DNA of 64,000 nt from Chloroflexota bacterium (GTDB lineage Bacteria > Chloroflexota > Anaerolineae > Aggregatilineales > UBA2796), in contig JAJPHV010000124.1 of the NCBI GenBank assembly GCA_021325095.1, positions 58,523-122,522 on the forward strand, written 5' to 3'. Shown here piece after piece: positions 1 to 7,749 of this stretch. Under the pieces are notes generated by a model, which was not told the origin of the DNA, did no database searches, and saw only the letters and a program-made list of their open reading frames with translations. The position numbers and the translations under genes were made by a program. Each line of letters opens with the position of its first letter. The stretch's first letter is position 1.

Positions 1-1428
1 GTCAACGTAGCCTTTCAACAGAATCACCGCCTGTCTGTGGTACTGACCCGCGAGATCAGCGAAGGGCAGCAGGCCGTCTACAGCACGCTGCAATCGCTGT
101 TCCTGTTCGGGCTGGCGATCATCGGTTTCATTGTCATTGTCGGCATATTCGTGGGGCGGTTTCTGCTGAACGAAACGCGCCGTCGCCGCAAAGAGGAACA
201 GCGCCGATCCACTGCCCGTACCCTGCTGGAAATGTCGCGCGCGCTCAATTCGAGCCTCGAACTGGAAGTTGTGTTACAGCGCATCCTGGGCGAACTGAGC
301 AAGATTTTGCCGCACGATAACGCCTCCGTCATGTTACTCAATGAGGAAGAGCATAGCGTTACGGTGGCTGCCGAAACGGGCACAGTCAATCCGACCCCCG
401 TGCAGATGCCGCTCACCGAACTGCGCGGCGCGCGCGAGGTGGTCATGACGGGCAAGCCCACCCTGATCAACGATTGCCTGCACGACCCACGCTGGAATGC
501 TATGCCCGGCAGCACCACGCAGTCGTGGCTGGGCGTCCCGCTGCGCGTCCGCAACCAGTCGGTGGGTGTGCTGAACATCAACAGCAACCAGCCCAATCGC
601 TTCCAGCCCGACGACATCGACCTGGCCGAAGCCTTCGCCGATCAGGCCGGGATCGCCATCGAAAACGCACGAGCGCACGAACTTCAGATCAGGGCCTACG
701 AGATGGAGCTGGAAACGGCGCGTGCCATCCAGACCAGTTTGCTTCCCCAGGAACAACCGCCCCTTGCGCAGCTACAGTTGGCGGCGCGCGCCATTCCGGC
801 GCGGCAAGTCAGCGGTGACTATCACCAGTATTTCCCGCTGCCAGATGGCAAACTGGGCATCGCTGTCGGTGACGTGAGCGGCAAAGGCATTCCGGCGGCG
901 CTGCTCATGGCCGTGATCACGACGGCGCTGCGTGACGAAATTCTGCGCAACCCGTCACCTTCGGCCCTGCTCAACGAACTGAATAACCGTTTGCTGCCGC
1001 GTATGCAGCAAAACAACATGACCAGTGCGCTGCTCATGTCTATCTTCGATCCGCTGACCCGCCACGTGGAAATCGCCAACGGGGGTATGGTGCAGCCTTA
1101 CGTGCGGAACGGCCAGGGCTGGTCGTTTGTGCCTGTCGGCGGCTACCCGTTGGGGGCCAGCTCCCGCATGTCTTACTCGTCCAAGACTGTGACGCTGGCT
1201 CCCGGCTCGATGCTCCTGCTCTTCAGCGACGGCGTGATCGAGTCGCAGAACTTGCAACACGAATTTTTCGGCTTTGAACGGCTTGAGGAACTGCTGAACT
1301 CGCTGCCCGCAACGGCGACTGCTGACCAGGTATTGGAGGCGATCCTTGAGGCTGTCTACGCGCACCTGGAAGGCCAGGAACCACAGGATGATATTACGAT
1401 AGTTGTCATGAACTCAGTGGAAGTTTAG
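1..1428 (+). CDS. Membrane-bound GAF-SpoIIE (PP2C-type) serine phosphatase, 5' end cut by window edge
   Basis: The frame is open back to base 1, so the true start lies outside the window; a GTG at 37 is the first possible start inside it. Numbering from that GTG, one membrane helix covers about residues 20-44 and is followed by an Arg-rich stop-transfer stretch, a GAF sensor domain (about 60-215) and a SpoIIE/PP2C phosphatase domain (about 245-460). PP2C metal-site motifs are visible: GDVSGKGIPAALLMA, LFSDGVIES and QDDITIVV near the C-terminus. Proteins of this family dephosphorylate serine on anti-sigma-factor antagonists (STAS proteins) in partner-switching pathways. The RsbW-like kinase gene begins 34 bases downstream and fits the opposing arm of such a switch. 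The extracytoplasmic sensor part is presumably upstream of the window. Phosphatase class is clear; the signal and target are inferred. Confidence 0.9.
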   Translation, partial: VNVAFQQNHRLSVVLTREISEGQQAVYSTLQSLFLFGLAIIGFIVIVGIFVGRFLLNETRRRRKEEQRRSTARTLLEMSRALNSSLELEVVLQRILGELSKILPHDNASVMLLNEEEHSVTVAAETGTVNPTPVQMPLTELRGAREVVMTGKPTLINDCLHDPRWNAMPGSTTQSWLGVPLRVRNQSVGVLNINSNQPNRFQPDDIDLAEAFADQAGIAIENARAHELQIRAYEMELETARAIQTSLLPQEQPPLAQLQLAARAIPARQVSGDYHQYFPLPDGKLGIAVGDVSGKGIPAALLMAVITTALRDEILRNPSPSALLNELNNRLLPRMQQNNMTSALLMSIFDPLTRHVEIANGGMVQPYVRNGQGWSFVPVGGYPLGASSRMSYSSKTVTLAPGSMLLLFSDGVIESQNLQHEFFGFERLEELLNSLPATATADQVLEAILEAVYAHLEGQEPQDDITIVVMNSVEV

Positions 1429-1462
1429 CTGAGTCGGTGAGGGAGAATCATAAGGAGCATTT

Positions 1463-1933
1463 ATGCCAGCCAAATCTTCAAGCAATCGAACGGCCCAGCC
1501 CGCTCCGGAGCGGGTCGAGATTTTCCTGCCCAGCACGCTAGGTTACGAGAAAGTGGCGCGCAGCGCAGCGGAAGCCGTCGCCGAGGAGATGGGTTTCAGC
1601 CCGGATCGCATCGAAGACCTGAAAACTGCCGTTGCAGAAGCGTGCATGAACGCGATTGAGCACGGCAATCAGGAGGACAAAACCACCTCGGTCACGGTCT
1701 TGTTGACGGCTGCGCCCAGGCAGCTTGAGATCAAGGTGGCCGACGAAGGGCTGACGCCGATCCCCGACAAGTTCCCCACGCCGGGCCGCCCCGATACGGA
1801 CAACCGGGGCTGGGGCATGTTTTTCATCGAGCAGTTGGTGGATGAGGTGGAGATCACGCGGCTGCCCGAAGGCGGCAACCAGGTGCGCATGGTCATTTAT
1901 CTGACGCCGGAGAACAAGCCGAAGGGCAAGTAG
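1463..1933 (+). CDS. RsbW/SpoIIAB-like anti-sigma factor serine kinase (HATPase_c)
   Basis: This 156-residue protein is a single GHKL ATPase domain. The N box reads AEACMNAIEHGNQ, the G1 region begins VADEG and the G2 box is RGWGMFFIEQL, the pattern of stand-alone anti-sigma kinases rather than sensor kinases. Family members bind a sigma factor or another partner and phosphorylate a STAS antagonist, which a SpoIIE phosphatase like the preceding gene product dephosphorylates. The ATG is preceded by AAGGAG at good spacing and lies 34 bases after the phosphatase stop, so the two are very likely co-transcribed. No STAS antagonist or sigma gene lies downstream in the window; it may be upstream, outside. 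A palindromic repeat follows the stop directly. Confidence 0.9.
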   Translation: MPAKSSSNRTAQPAPERVEIFLPSTLGYEKVARSAAEAVAEEMGFSPDRIEDLKTAVAEACMNAIEHGNQEDKTTSVTVLLTAAPRQLEIKVADEGLTPIPDKFPTPGRPDTDNRGWGMFFIEQLVDEVEITRLPEGGNQVRMVIYLTPENKPKGK

Positions 1934-1937
1934 ATCA

Positions 1938-2050
1938 CCTCACCCCTTAACCCCTCTCCACAGGGTGGAGAGGGGCGTCCTGGACCACTGCTGCCCTCTC
2001 GCCAGTTGGCGAGGGGCTGAGGTCAATCAAATGGGCCAGGGGGTGAGGTT
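1938..2050. repeat. Dispersed palindromic repeat, copy 1 (compound)
   Basis: It begins CCTCACCCC, contains an inverted repeat CCCCTCTCCAC-loop-GTGGAGAGGGG, a second, weaker inverted repeat CCCTCTCGCC/GGCGAGGGG, and closes with GGGGGTGAGGT. It starts five bases after the RsbW-like stop and ends just before the hydrolase stop on the other strand, so it may act as a bidirectional transcription barrier between convergent genes. Confidence 0.8.
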
Positions 2051-2053
2051 CAC

Positions 2054-3019
2054 TCAACCGCCCCGGGTTGCCATCATGGTCGGGGCCAGCGTGGCCGCGG
2101 CAGACGATTCGGTCAGGTATTTGCCGAACCAGTCCAGCGTGCGCTTCCAGGCATCCTGGGCCGCTTCCTTGTTGTACGAGGAACGTGTGTCGTTGAAGAA
2201 GGCGTGCTGCGCGCCCTTGTACACGATGATATCGCTGATCTTGCCATACTCCTTCAACTTCGGTTCCCAGGCAGAGACTTTGTCGATGGGGTTGCTCTGA
2301 TCCTGGTCGCCGTAGATGCGGAGCATAGGTGCGGAAACGTTCTTAAGATCGTCGTCGGAGGGGTTCGCGCCGCTGCCATAGAAGGCCACCACCGCGCCGA
2401 CGTTCTTGCCCTGGTACGACATCAGGATCGCCAGCCGGCCACCCGCGCAGAAGCCGATGACGCCGGGCTTCTTGGGCGAGACGTAGCTCTGCTGTGCCAG
2501 GTAATCCACCGCGCCCTGAACATCTTTGAGCGCCTGATCCATTTGCATCAGCATGACCAGTTGTTGCGCGTCGTTTGGCTCTTTGGCGACTTTGCCACGA
2601 TATAGATCGGGCGCAAGCGCCGCGTAGCCCTGACCGGCAAAGCGCTCGACAACACTCTTGATGTGGTCATCGACGCCCCACCATTCCTGGATGACGACCA
2701 CCGCCGGGAAGGGGCCATCGCCTTTGGGGCGAGCCAGATAGCCGGGGGCCTGGCTTGTGCCAGCGGCAAACTGCACGACAGCGGTTTCGATGTCGGCGGC
2801 CTGTCCGGTGGCGGCCATCGTCGCCGGCAGTGAGGCCTCGGGCGTAAGCTGCCCCGAGGCGCGTGCGACCTCCGGGATCGATGCGCCATTGGCGGCCAGG
2901 AGCAGCGCGTTGGCTGCGGCTGCCCCGCCCAGGAGCAGCGTTGCCCGCCTTAGAAATTGCCGACGCGAGAGGCTACCACTTTTATACTCACTGACTAACT
3001 CATGGACCTTCTCTTCCAT
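2054..3019 (-). CDS. Tat-exported dienelactone hydrolase family protein
   Basis: The 321-residue protein opens with a twin-arginine signal (SRRQFLRR at residues 18-25, then a hydrophobic Ala/Leu stretch to about 44), so it is probably exported folded. After a Thr/Ala-rich linker, residues about 78-305 form an alpha/beta hydrolase of the dienelactone hydrolase family. The nucleophile elbow is GFCAGGR with Cys191, the acid is in YGDQDQS (Asp238 or 240) and the His is His272 in QHAFFND, matching the Cys-Asp-His triad of the family. Known members open dienelactones in chloroaromatic breakdown, but most genomic homologues have unknown substrates, and nothing near this gene points to aromatic catabolism. 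It is convergent with the RsbW-like gene. The C-terminal tail (residues 306-321) is low complexity. Confidence 0.85.
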   Translation of the reverse strand: MEEKVHELVSEYKSGSLSRRQFLRRATLLLGGAAAANALLLAANGASIPEVARASGQLTPEASLPATMAATGQAADIETAVVQFAAGTSQAPGYLARPKGDGPFPAVVVIQEWWGVDDHIKSVVERFAGQGYAALAPDLYRGKVAKEPNDAQQLVMLMQMDQALKDVQGAVDYLAQQSYVSPKKPGVIGFCAGGRLAILMSYQGKNVGAVVAFYGSGANPSDDDLKNVSAPMLRIYGDQDQSNPIDKVSAWEPKLKEYGKISDIIVYKGAQHAFFNDTRSSYNKEAAQDAWKRTLDWFGKYLTESSAAATLAPTMMATRGG

Positions 3020-3116
3020 CTGGCTCTATCTCCCCTAAAAACTGAAAAAACGGACAGTACAAGGTTAAAGGTTTTCGGGCGATAACGATATTAATAATTG
3101 ATGAGTGTGGGATCGC

Positions 3117-3148
3117 AACAAAACAGGCGATCCGCAGAGATCGCCTGT
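3117..3148 (-). terminator. Rho-independent terminator of clpC
   Basis: A perfect 10-bp stem ACAGGCGATC / GATCGCCTGT with a 6-base loop (3123-3148) is followed on the minus strand by TTTTGTTG. It lies about 55 bases beyond the clpC stop. Confidence 0.85.
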
Positions 3149-3157
3149 CTGAGTTCG

Positions 3158-3187
3158 CCCCAACCCCTCTCCGGTTGGAGAGGGGGT
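3158..3187. repeat. Dispersed palindromic repeat, copy 2 (short)
   Basis: The core CCCCAACCCCTCTCC-GGTT-GGAGAGGGG lies between the clpC stop and its terminator. Only the hairpin core is present, without the outer CCTCACC/GGTGAGG arms. Confidence 0.75.
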
Positions 3188-3201
3188 AGTTCGGGTGCGG
3201 T

Positions 3202-5739
3202 TTAGTTGCTGGACTCGGTGGAAGGCGCGGCCTCGCTGACGGCCACCTGAGGATCACCCTCGACAGCTTCCATCACCAGTTCGCCGTCTTTGGCATCGAT
3301 GTGGATGGTGCTGCCCAGTTTGAACGTCCCGGCCAGAATGCCATCGGAGAGCCGGTCCTCAACCATGTTAGTGATGATGCGGCGCAGCGGGCGAGCGCCA
3401 AATTCGGGGTCGTAACCCTTCTCGCCAAGCAGCGTCCTGGCGGCATCGGTCACGTCCAGGATGAGCGCGTGTTCAGACAGCCGTTCGCGCACCTTGTTCA
3501 GTTCCAGATCAACGATCTGCTTGATTTCGTCGCGGGTCAGGGAACGGAACACAATCGTGGCGCTGACGCGGTTCAGGAATTCGGGCCGGAAGGCGCGGCG
3601 CAACTGATCCATCACCTTTTTGCGCATTTCTTCGTAATCTTGCTGCTGCGTCTGCGCGTCGTCGCGCGGGACCTCAAAGCCCAGCGTCGCGCCGCGCTTG
3701 ATCGTATCCGCGCCGACATTGCTGGTCATGACGATGATCGCGTTGCGGAAGTCTACCTTGCGCCCGCGTGCATCGGAGAGATGCCCTTCCTCCATGATTT
3801 GCAGGAGCATATTGAAGGCTTCGGGGTGCGCCTTTTCGATCTCGTCGAAGACGACAATCGAGTACGGGCGGCGGCGCAGCGCTTCGGTCAACTGCCCGGC
3901 GTCCTCGTAGCCGACGTACCCGGGCGGCGCGCCGACCAGCCGGGCCACCGTGTGTCGCTCCATGAACTCGCTCATGTCCAACTGGACGAGCGCGTCCTCA
4001 CTGCCAAACATGAATTCAGCCAGCGCTTTGGTCAGTTCCGTCTTGCCGACGCCCGTCGGGCCGAGGAAGATGAAGGAACCAATGGGGCGCTTGGGGTCTT
4101 TCAACCCGGCGCGCGCCCGGCGCACCGCCTTCGAGATGGCTTCAATCGCCTCGTGCTGGCCCACAATGCGGCTGTGGAGGTGCTCTTCCATCTTCAGTAG
4201 CCGCTCGGATTCGTCGCCGCTGATGCTGGTGACGGGGATGCCCGTCCACATCGAGACGACTTCGGCAATGTCTTCAGCGGTCAACTGCGGCTTGTTCGTC
4301 TCCGGGTTCCAACCCGCCTTGAGCGCGGACAGTTGCAGCGCCAGTTCGTTTTCGCGGTTCTTGAGTTCCATGCGCTGATCTTCGGTCATGTCGCCGCTGA
4401 GTTCTTCCAGTTCCTCGCTGATGTCGGCCAGTTCAGCTTCGGCCCGGCGCACGCGAATTGCCTCTGGACTCTTGTACATACGGACGCGGCTGGCGCCCTC
4501 GTCGATCAGGTCGATGGCTTTATCCGGCAGGAACCGATCGGGCACATAGCGCGCCGAGAGGTGGGCGGCAGCTTCAATCGCCTCCTCGGTGATTTCCAGG
4601 TTGTGATGCTCTTCGTAGGGCTGCTTGATGCCCCGCAGGATTTCAATCGTTTCTTCGATGGTCGGCTCATCGACGTAAATCGGCTGGAAGCGCCGGGCGA
4701 GCGCTGCATCGCTCTCGATGTGCTTGCGATATTCGTCGAAGGTGGTCGCGCCAATGCACTGTAGCTCGCCCCGTGCCAGGGCAGGCTTGAGGATATTGGC
4801 AGCGTCCACGCTGCTGCCTGCCGAACCTGCACCGACCAGCATATGCACTTCGTCGATAAAAAGAATGCTGTCCGAGGATTTAAGTTCCTCGATCACGCGC
4901 TTGAGCCGCTCCTCGAACTGCCCGCGATACATCGTCCCGGCAACCAGGCTGCCCACGTCAAGCTGCAACACACGCTTGTCCAGCAGCGTTTCGGGCGTCT
5001 CGCGGTTCACGATGCGTTGGGCCAGCCCCTCGATAATGGCCGTCTTGCCGACACCTGGCTCCCCGATCAGGGCCGGGTTATTCTTGGTGCGGCGGCTCAA
5101 AATCTGGATGACGCGCTCGATCTCCATCTCGCGGCCCACCACCGGGTCGAGTTTACCTTCCTCGGCGGCAGCGGTCAGGTCAGTTGCCAGTTGATCAACC
5201 AGCGGCGTTTTCACCCCCGTCTTGCGCGACTGGCGCTCCGGCGGGTTGCTGCTTGCGCCAGGGCCGCTGCTTGACGTTGAGCGACCCTGCACCGGGCTTT
5301 CCTGCAGCACGCGACGTGTCTGGCGGCGCACCTCTTCGGGGCTGACGTTCAGCCGCTTCAGCACGTCAATCGCAATCCCTTCACTCTGCCGCACCAACCC
5401 AAGCAGCAGATGTTCGGTTCCAATATAGTGATGTCCCATCCGGCGCGCTTCATCCACCGCCAGTTCCAGCACTTTCTTGGTTCCCGGCGACAGGTCAAGC
5501 CGCGCCGTCCCTACGCGCTGTCCGGCGCGAGTCATGCGCTCGACAAGCTCCTCGACGCGGCGCGGATCCAGGCCCAGATCACGAAGGACACGCCCGGCCA
5601 CGCCACCTTCCTCGCGCATCAGACCAAGCAGCAAGTGCTCAGTCCCGATATAGCTATGTTGTAGTCGTTCGGCTTCCTCCTGCGCGAGACTTAAAACACG
5701 TCGTGCGCGCTGAGTGAAGCGCTCCATCTTGTTCGGCAC
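3202..5739 (-). CDS. clpC: ATP-dependent Clp protease ATP-binding subunit ClpC
   Basis: This 845-residue HSP100 unfoldase has two Clp_N repeats (about 1-145), a Ser/Gly linker (150-172), AAA module 1 with Walker A GEPGVGKT at 226-233 and Walker B SILFIDEVHML, a middle domain with an acidic coiled helix (about 425-480), AAA module 2 with Walker A GPTGVGKT near 558-565 and VVFDEIEKAHP, and a C-terminal D2-small domain. Length and layout match ClpC rather than ClpB (short middle domain) or ClpA. It feeds unfolded substrates to ClpP in the cytoplasm. No mcsA, mcsB, ctsR or clpP is adjacent, so it stands alone. The start is supported by GGAGG 14 bases upstream. A short palindrome at 5772-5788 and a TATAAT box at 5969-5974 lie upstream. 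The C-terminal tail after about 820 is low complexity. Confidence 0.97.
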   Translation of the reverse strand: MPNKMERFTQRARRVLSLAQEEAERLQHSYIGTEHLLLGLMREEGGVAGRVLRDLGLDPRRVEELVERMTRAGQRVGTARLDLSPGTKKVLELAVDEARRMGHHYIGTEHLLLGLVRQSEGIAIDVLKRLNVSPEEVRRQTRRVLQESPVQGRSTSSSGPGASSNPPERQSRKTGVKTPLVDQLATDLTAAAEEGKLDPVVGREMEIERVIQILSRRTKNNPALIGEPGVGKTAIIEGLAQRIVNRETPETLLDKRVLQLDVGSLVAGTMYRGQFEERLKRVIEELKSSDSILFIDEVHMLVGAGSAGSSVDAANILKPALARGELQCIGATTFDEYRKHIESDAALARRFQPIYVDEPTIEETIEILRGIKQPYEEHHNLEITEEAIEAAAHLSARYVPDRFLPDKAIDLIDEGASRVRMYKSPEAIRVRRAEAELADISEELEELSGDMTEDQRMELKNRENELALQLSALKAGWNPETNKPQLTAEDIAEVVSMWTGIPVTSISGDESERLLKMEEHLHSRIVGQHEAIEAISKAVRRARAGLKDPKRPIGSFIFLGPTGVGKTELTKALAEFMFGSEDALVQLDMSEFMERHTVARLVGAPPGYVGYEDAGQLTEALRRRPYSIVVFDEIEKAHPEAFNMLLQIMEEGHLSDARGRKVDFRNAIIVMTSNVGADTIKRGATLGFEVPRDDAQTQQQDYEEMRKKVMDQLRRAFRPEFLNRVSATIVFRSLTRDEIKQIVDLELNKVRERLSEHALILDVTDAARTLLGEKGYDPEFGARPLRRIITNMVEDRLSDGILAGTFKLGSTIHIDAKDGELVMEAVEGDPQVAVSEAAPSTESSN

Positions 5740-6051
5740 GGTTCAAGTCCTCCATCACCCTGGCGATCTGCGCTGGTGTTATACCAGCCGATTGACACAG
5801 GCTGTCTGACTCCTACTAACCCCTCTCGATTGATCAATCTACCCGACTTCACCTGTTCACGCTAGGCTGCACATACGGTTGCGCTGGCTACTCATCAAAC
5901 TCTGAGAATTCCCACCCTCTCTATTGCTTTGCCGCCTGCGCGAGGTAGATGAAGTCCAGCGTACCTCAATTATACGCAAATCAAGCGATCATGACGAATA
6001 AGAATGTCATATATATTCCAGTGGAAATTGTCAGAAACGCAGCGGATGGCC
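5740..6051. promoter_or_regulatory. clpC upstream region with TATAAT box and a 17-bp palindrome
   Basis: The 312 bases between clpC and the propeller gene hold no convincing ORF. On the minus strand a consensus TATAAT lies at 5974-5969, without a clear -35. A perfect inverted repeat GCTGGT-GTTAT-ACCAGC spans 5772-5788, 33-49 bases before the clpC start, and resembles an operator. No CIRCE element (HrcA) is present. Which box is used is not decidable from sequence alone. Confidence 0.45.
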
Positions 6052-7611
6052 TTAATGATCGCCTAGACCAAACACATACAGGACGTTGCCGTCCATGATC
6101 CGCGCGTTCCATTTGGCATAGCCGGACATGACGTAAACCTGCCCATTGGCGACGGTCGCGTTGGTCGGGCCAATGGAGCCGCCGTGCCCGGAGAGGCCAT
6201 TGACGCCCTGCACAGTCTGCGCCGTGTTGTACGACCAGAGCACCTTGCCGCTGGTCGAATCCAGAGCACGCATCTGGCCGTCCATCGCGCCGAGCCACAG
6301 CAGTCCAGGCGTGGTGACGGCAGCAGCCATGTAGCCCGACCAGCACGCCGCAGCAGGTTGCCCGGGGCCGGGCACGCAGGTGAACGGCCCGGCGTGCCAG
6401 AGCACCGCCCCCGTGGCTGGATCAAGAGCGTAAATGCCGCCGTTGGTGTCGTAACTGGTATCGGCCATGTACAACCGCTTGCCATCGTAAGAGGCGCCCC
6501 AGGGGTAGGCGATAGCCTTTGCCAGCTTCTGTCGCCAGATGACTTTGCCCGTCAGCGCATCGAGCGTATGGAGCGTGCCGTTTTTCTGCATGGCCGAGAC
6601 CAGTTTGCGCGGCCCATGGGGAGTCTGCACCGTCATCAGCAGCGGCGCGGAGCCGAAATCGAAGTCACCGCCGTGCTCGCCCTCGCAGTTGGGGCCGGGT
6701 GTTTCAGTTCCACAGGCGCCGTTGGCCCAGTCGCCCCTCACAAGCTGCGTGGCCCAGCGAAGCGTGCCATCCTTGAGGTTGATTGCCAGGATGGCATCAC
6801 TATAGGGTGAAACGGGTGGCGAGTAGCTGTTGCCCGTCGATACATAGATCAGGCCCTCGTCCGGATCGATGGCCGGAGTAGACCAGATGCCCACGCCGCT
6901 TGGCCCGCTGAGGATTGCCCCCGCACTGTTTACGCCCAAACGGGCAGGCTGCCCCGTCGTGTAGAAATGCCAGGCCACTGAGCCATCGCTCACGTTGAGC
7001 GCAGCTAAACCGCCGCGAAAGGTGCAGCAGGGATAGGTCGGGTCGGCTGCCGCATTTTCCTCCCGCGAGGCGATGGGCACGTAAACCCGATCTCCGTAAG
7101 CGACAGGGGATCCGGTGATCTGTGCCAGGGGATGGTCGCTCAATTTGGCGGGGAGCCAGGCCATCGTGCCGTTGTCCCGGTTGACGCCAAAGAACCGACC
7201 CAGTTGGTCGCCAAACAGGGCCACCCCTTGCGACAGCACAATGCCGACGCGCACTCCCCCCGGCTGGCCGGTGATGTTGGTCGAGAAGGCCCAGCGCTGC
7301 CGGCCTGTCGCCGTGTCCAGCGCGTACACGCTGCCGTTGTAGCTGCCGACGTAGACCGTATCGCCGATCACAGTCGGCTGGCTGGATGCGATCATCGTAT
7401 CCGGGAAGACGAACGCCCAGCGCAGTGTGAGCTTGCCGACGTTGGCCGGGGTGATCGTGCTTTCGTTAGCATTATAGCGATGGTTGCTCAGGTTGTAGCC
7501 CCACATCGGCCAGTCGGCCTGGTTGGTTTGGTTGGCGCTGGTGGGTTGACTGGCAAGGGTTGCGGTCAGCAGCCAGATCAGTGCTGCCGGAGCGAGTCGT
7601 GTAAAGCGCAT
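6052..7611 (-). CDS. Secreted PQQ-type beta-propeller protein (polyvinyl-alcohol-dehydrogenase-like)
   Basis: The 519-residue protein has an N-terminal signal peptide (about 1-26, Ala at the cleavage region). The mature start DWPMWGYNLSNHRYN and the TITPANVGKL segment are typical of the first blade of PQQ-dependent alcohol dehydrogenase-like propellers. Several W-motif blades follow (GSVYALDTATGRQRW, GTLRWA, GKVIWRQ, GAVLWHAG, GKVLWSY), giving about seven or eight blades. No CXXCH haem c motif is present, so it is not a quinohaemoprotein; whether PQQ is bound is uncertain because many such propellers have lost the cofactor. It acts outside the membrane. It is divergent from glyQS, with a short shared promoter region. 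The final residues end in a normal blade strand, so the gene looks complete. Confidence 0.8.
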   Translation of the reverse strand: MRFTRLAPAALIWLLTATLASQPTSANQTNQADWPMWGYNLSNHRYNANESTITPANVGKLTLRWAFVFPDTMIASSQPTVIGDTVYVGSYNGSVYALDTATGRQRWAFSTNITGQPGGVRVGIVLSQGVALFGDQLGRFFGVNRDNGTMAWLPAKLSDHPLAQITGSPVAYGDRVYVPIASREENAAADPTYPCCTFRGGLAALNVSDGSVAWHFYTTGQPARLGVNSAGAILSGPSGVGIWSTPAIDPDEGLIYVSTGNSYSPPVSPYSDAILAINLKDGTLRWATQLVRGDWANGACGTETPGPNCEGEHGGDFDFGSAPLLMTVQTPHGPRKLVSAMQKNGTLHTLDALTGKVIWRQKLAKAIAYPWGASYDGKRLYMADTSYDTNGGIYALDPATGAVLWHAGPFTCVPGPGQPAAACWSGYMAAAVTTPGLLWLGAMDGQMRALDSTSGKVLWSYNTAQTVQGVNGLSGHGGSIGPTNATVANGQVYVMSGYAKWNARIMDGNVLYVFGLGDH

Positions 7612-7706
7612 AGCGTTCCTTGAAGGATGAAGTCAGGCAAACGTCCCTAAGTTTTACGCAGGAATGCCATCTCGCCAAATTCCGGTAAAACACACGGCAG
7701 ATGCGC

Positions 7707-7712
7707 TATAAT
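7707..7712 (+). promoter_or_regulatory. -10 box of the glyQS promoter
   Basis: A consensus TATAAT followed by GGCC overlaps the first ATG of the longest reading frame (7711), which therefore cannot be translated from a transcript starting here. This supports translation from 7750. The -35 is not obvious. Confidence 0.6.
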
Positions 7713-7749
7713 GGCCCGACATTTCCGCCGCACGAGGGGTAGTCAATTT

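Noticed and set aside
5741..5756. GGTTCAAGTCC resembles a tRNA T-loop
   Set aside because: No acceptor or T stem pairs around it and no upstream D or anticodon arm; it is the clpC ribosome-site region read in reverse.
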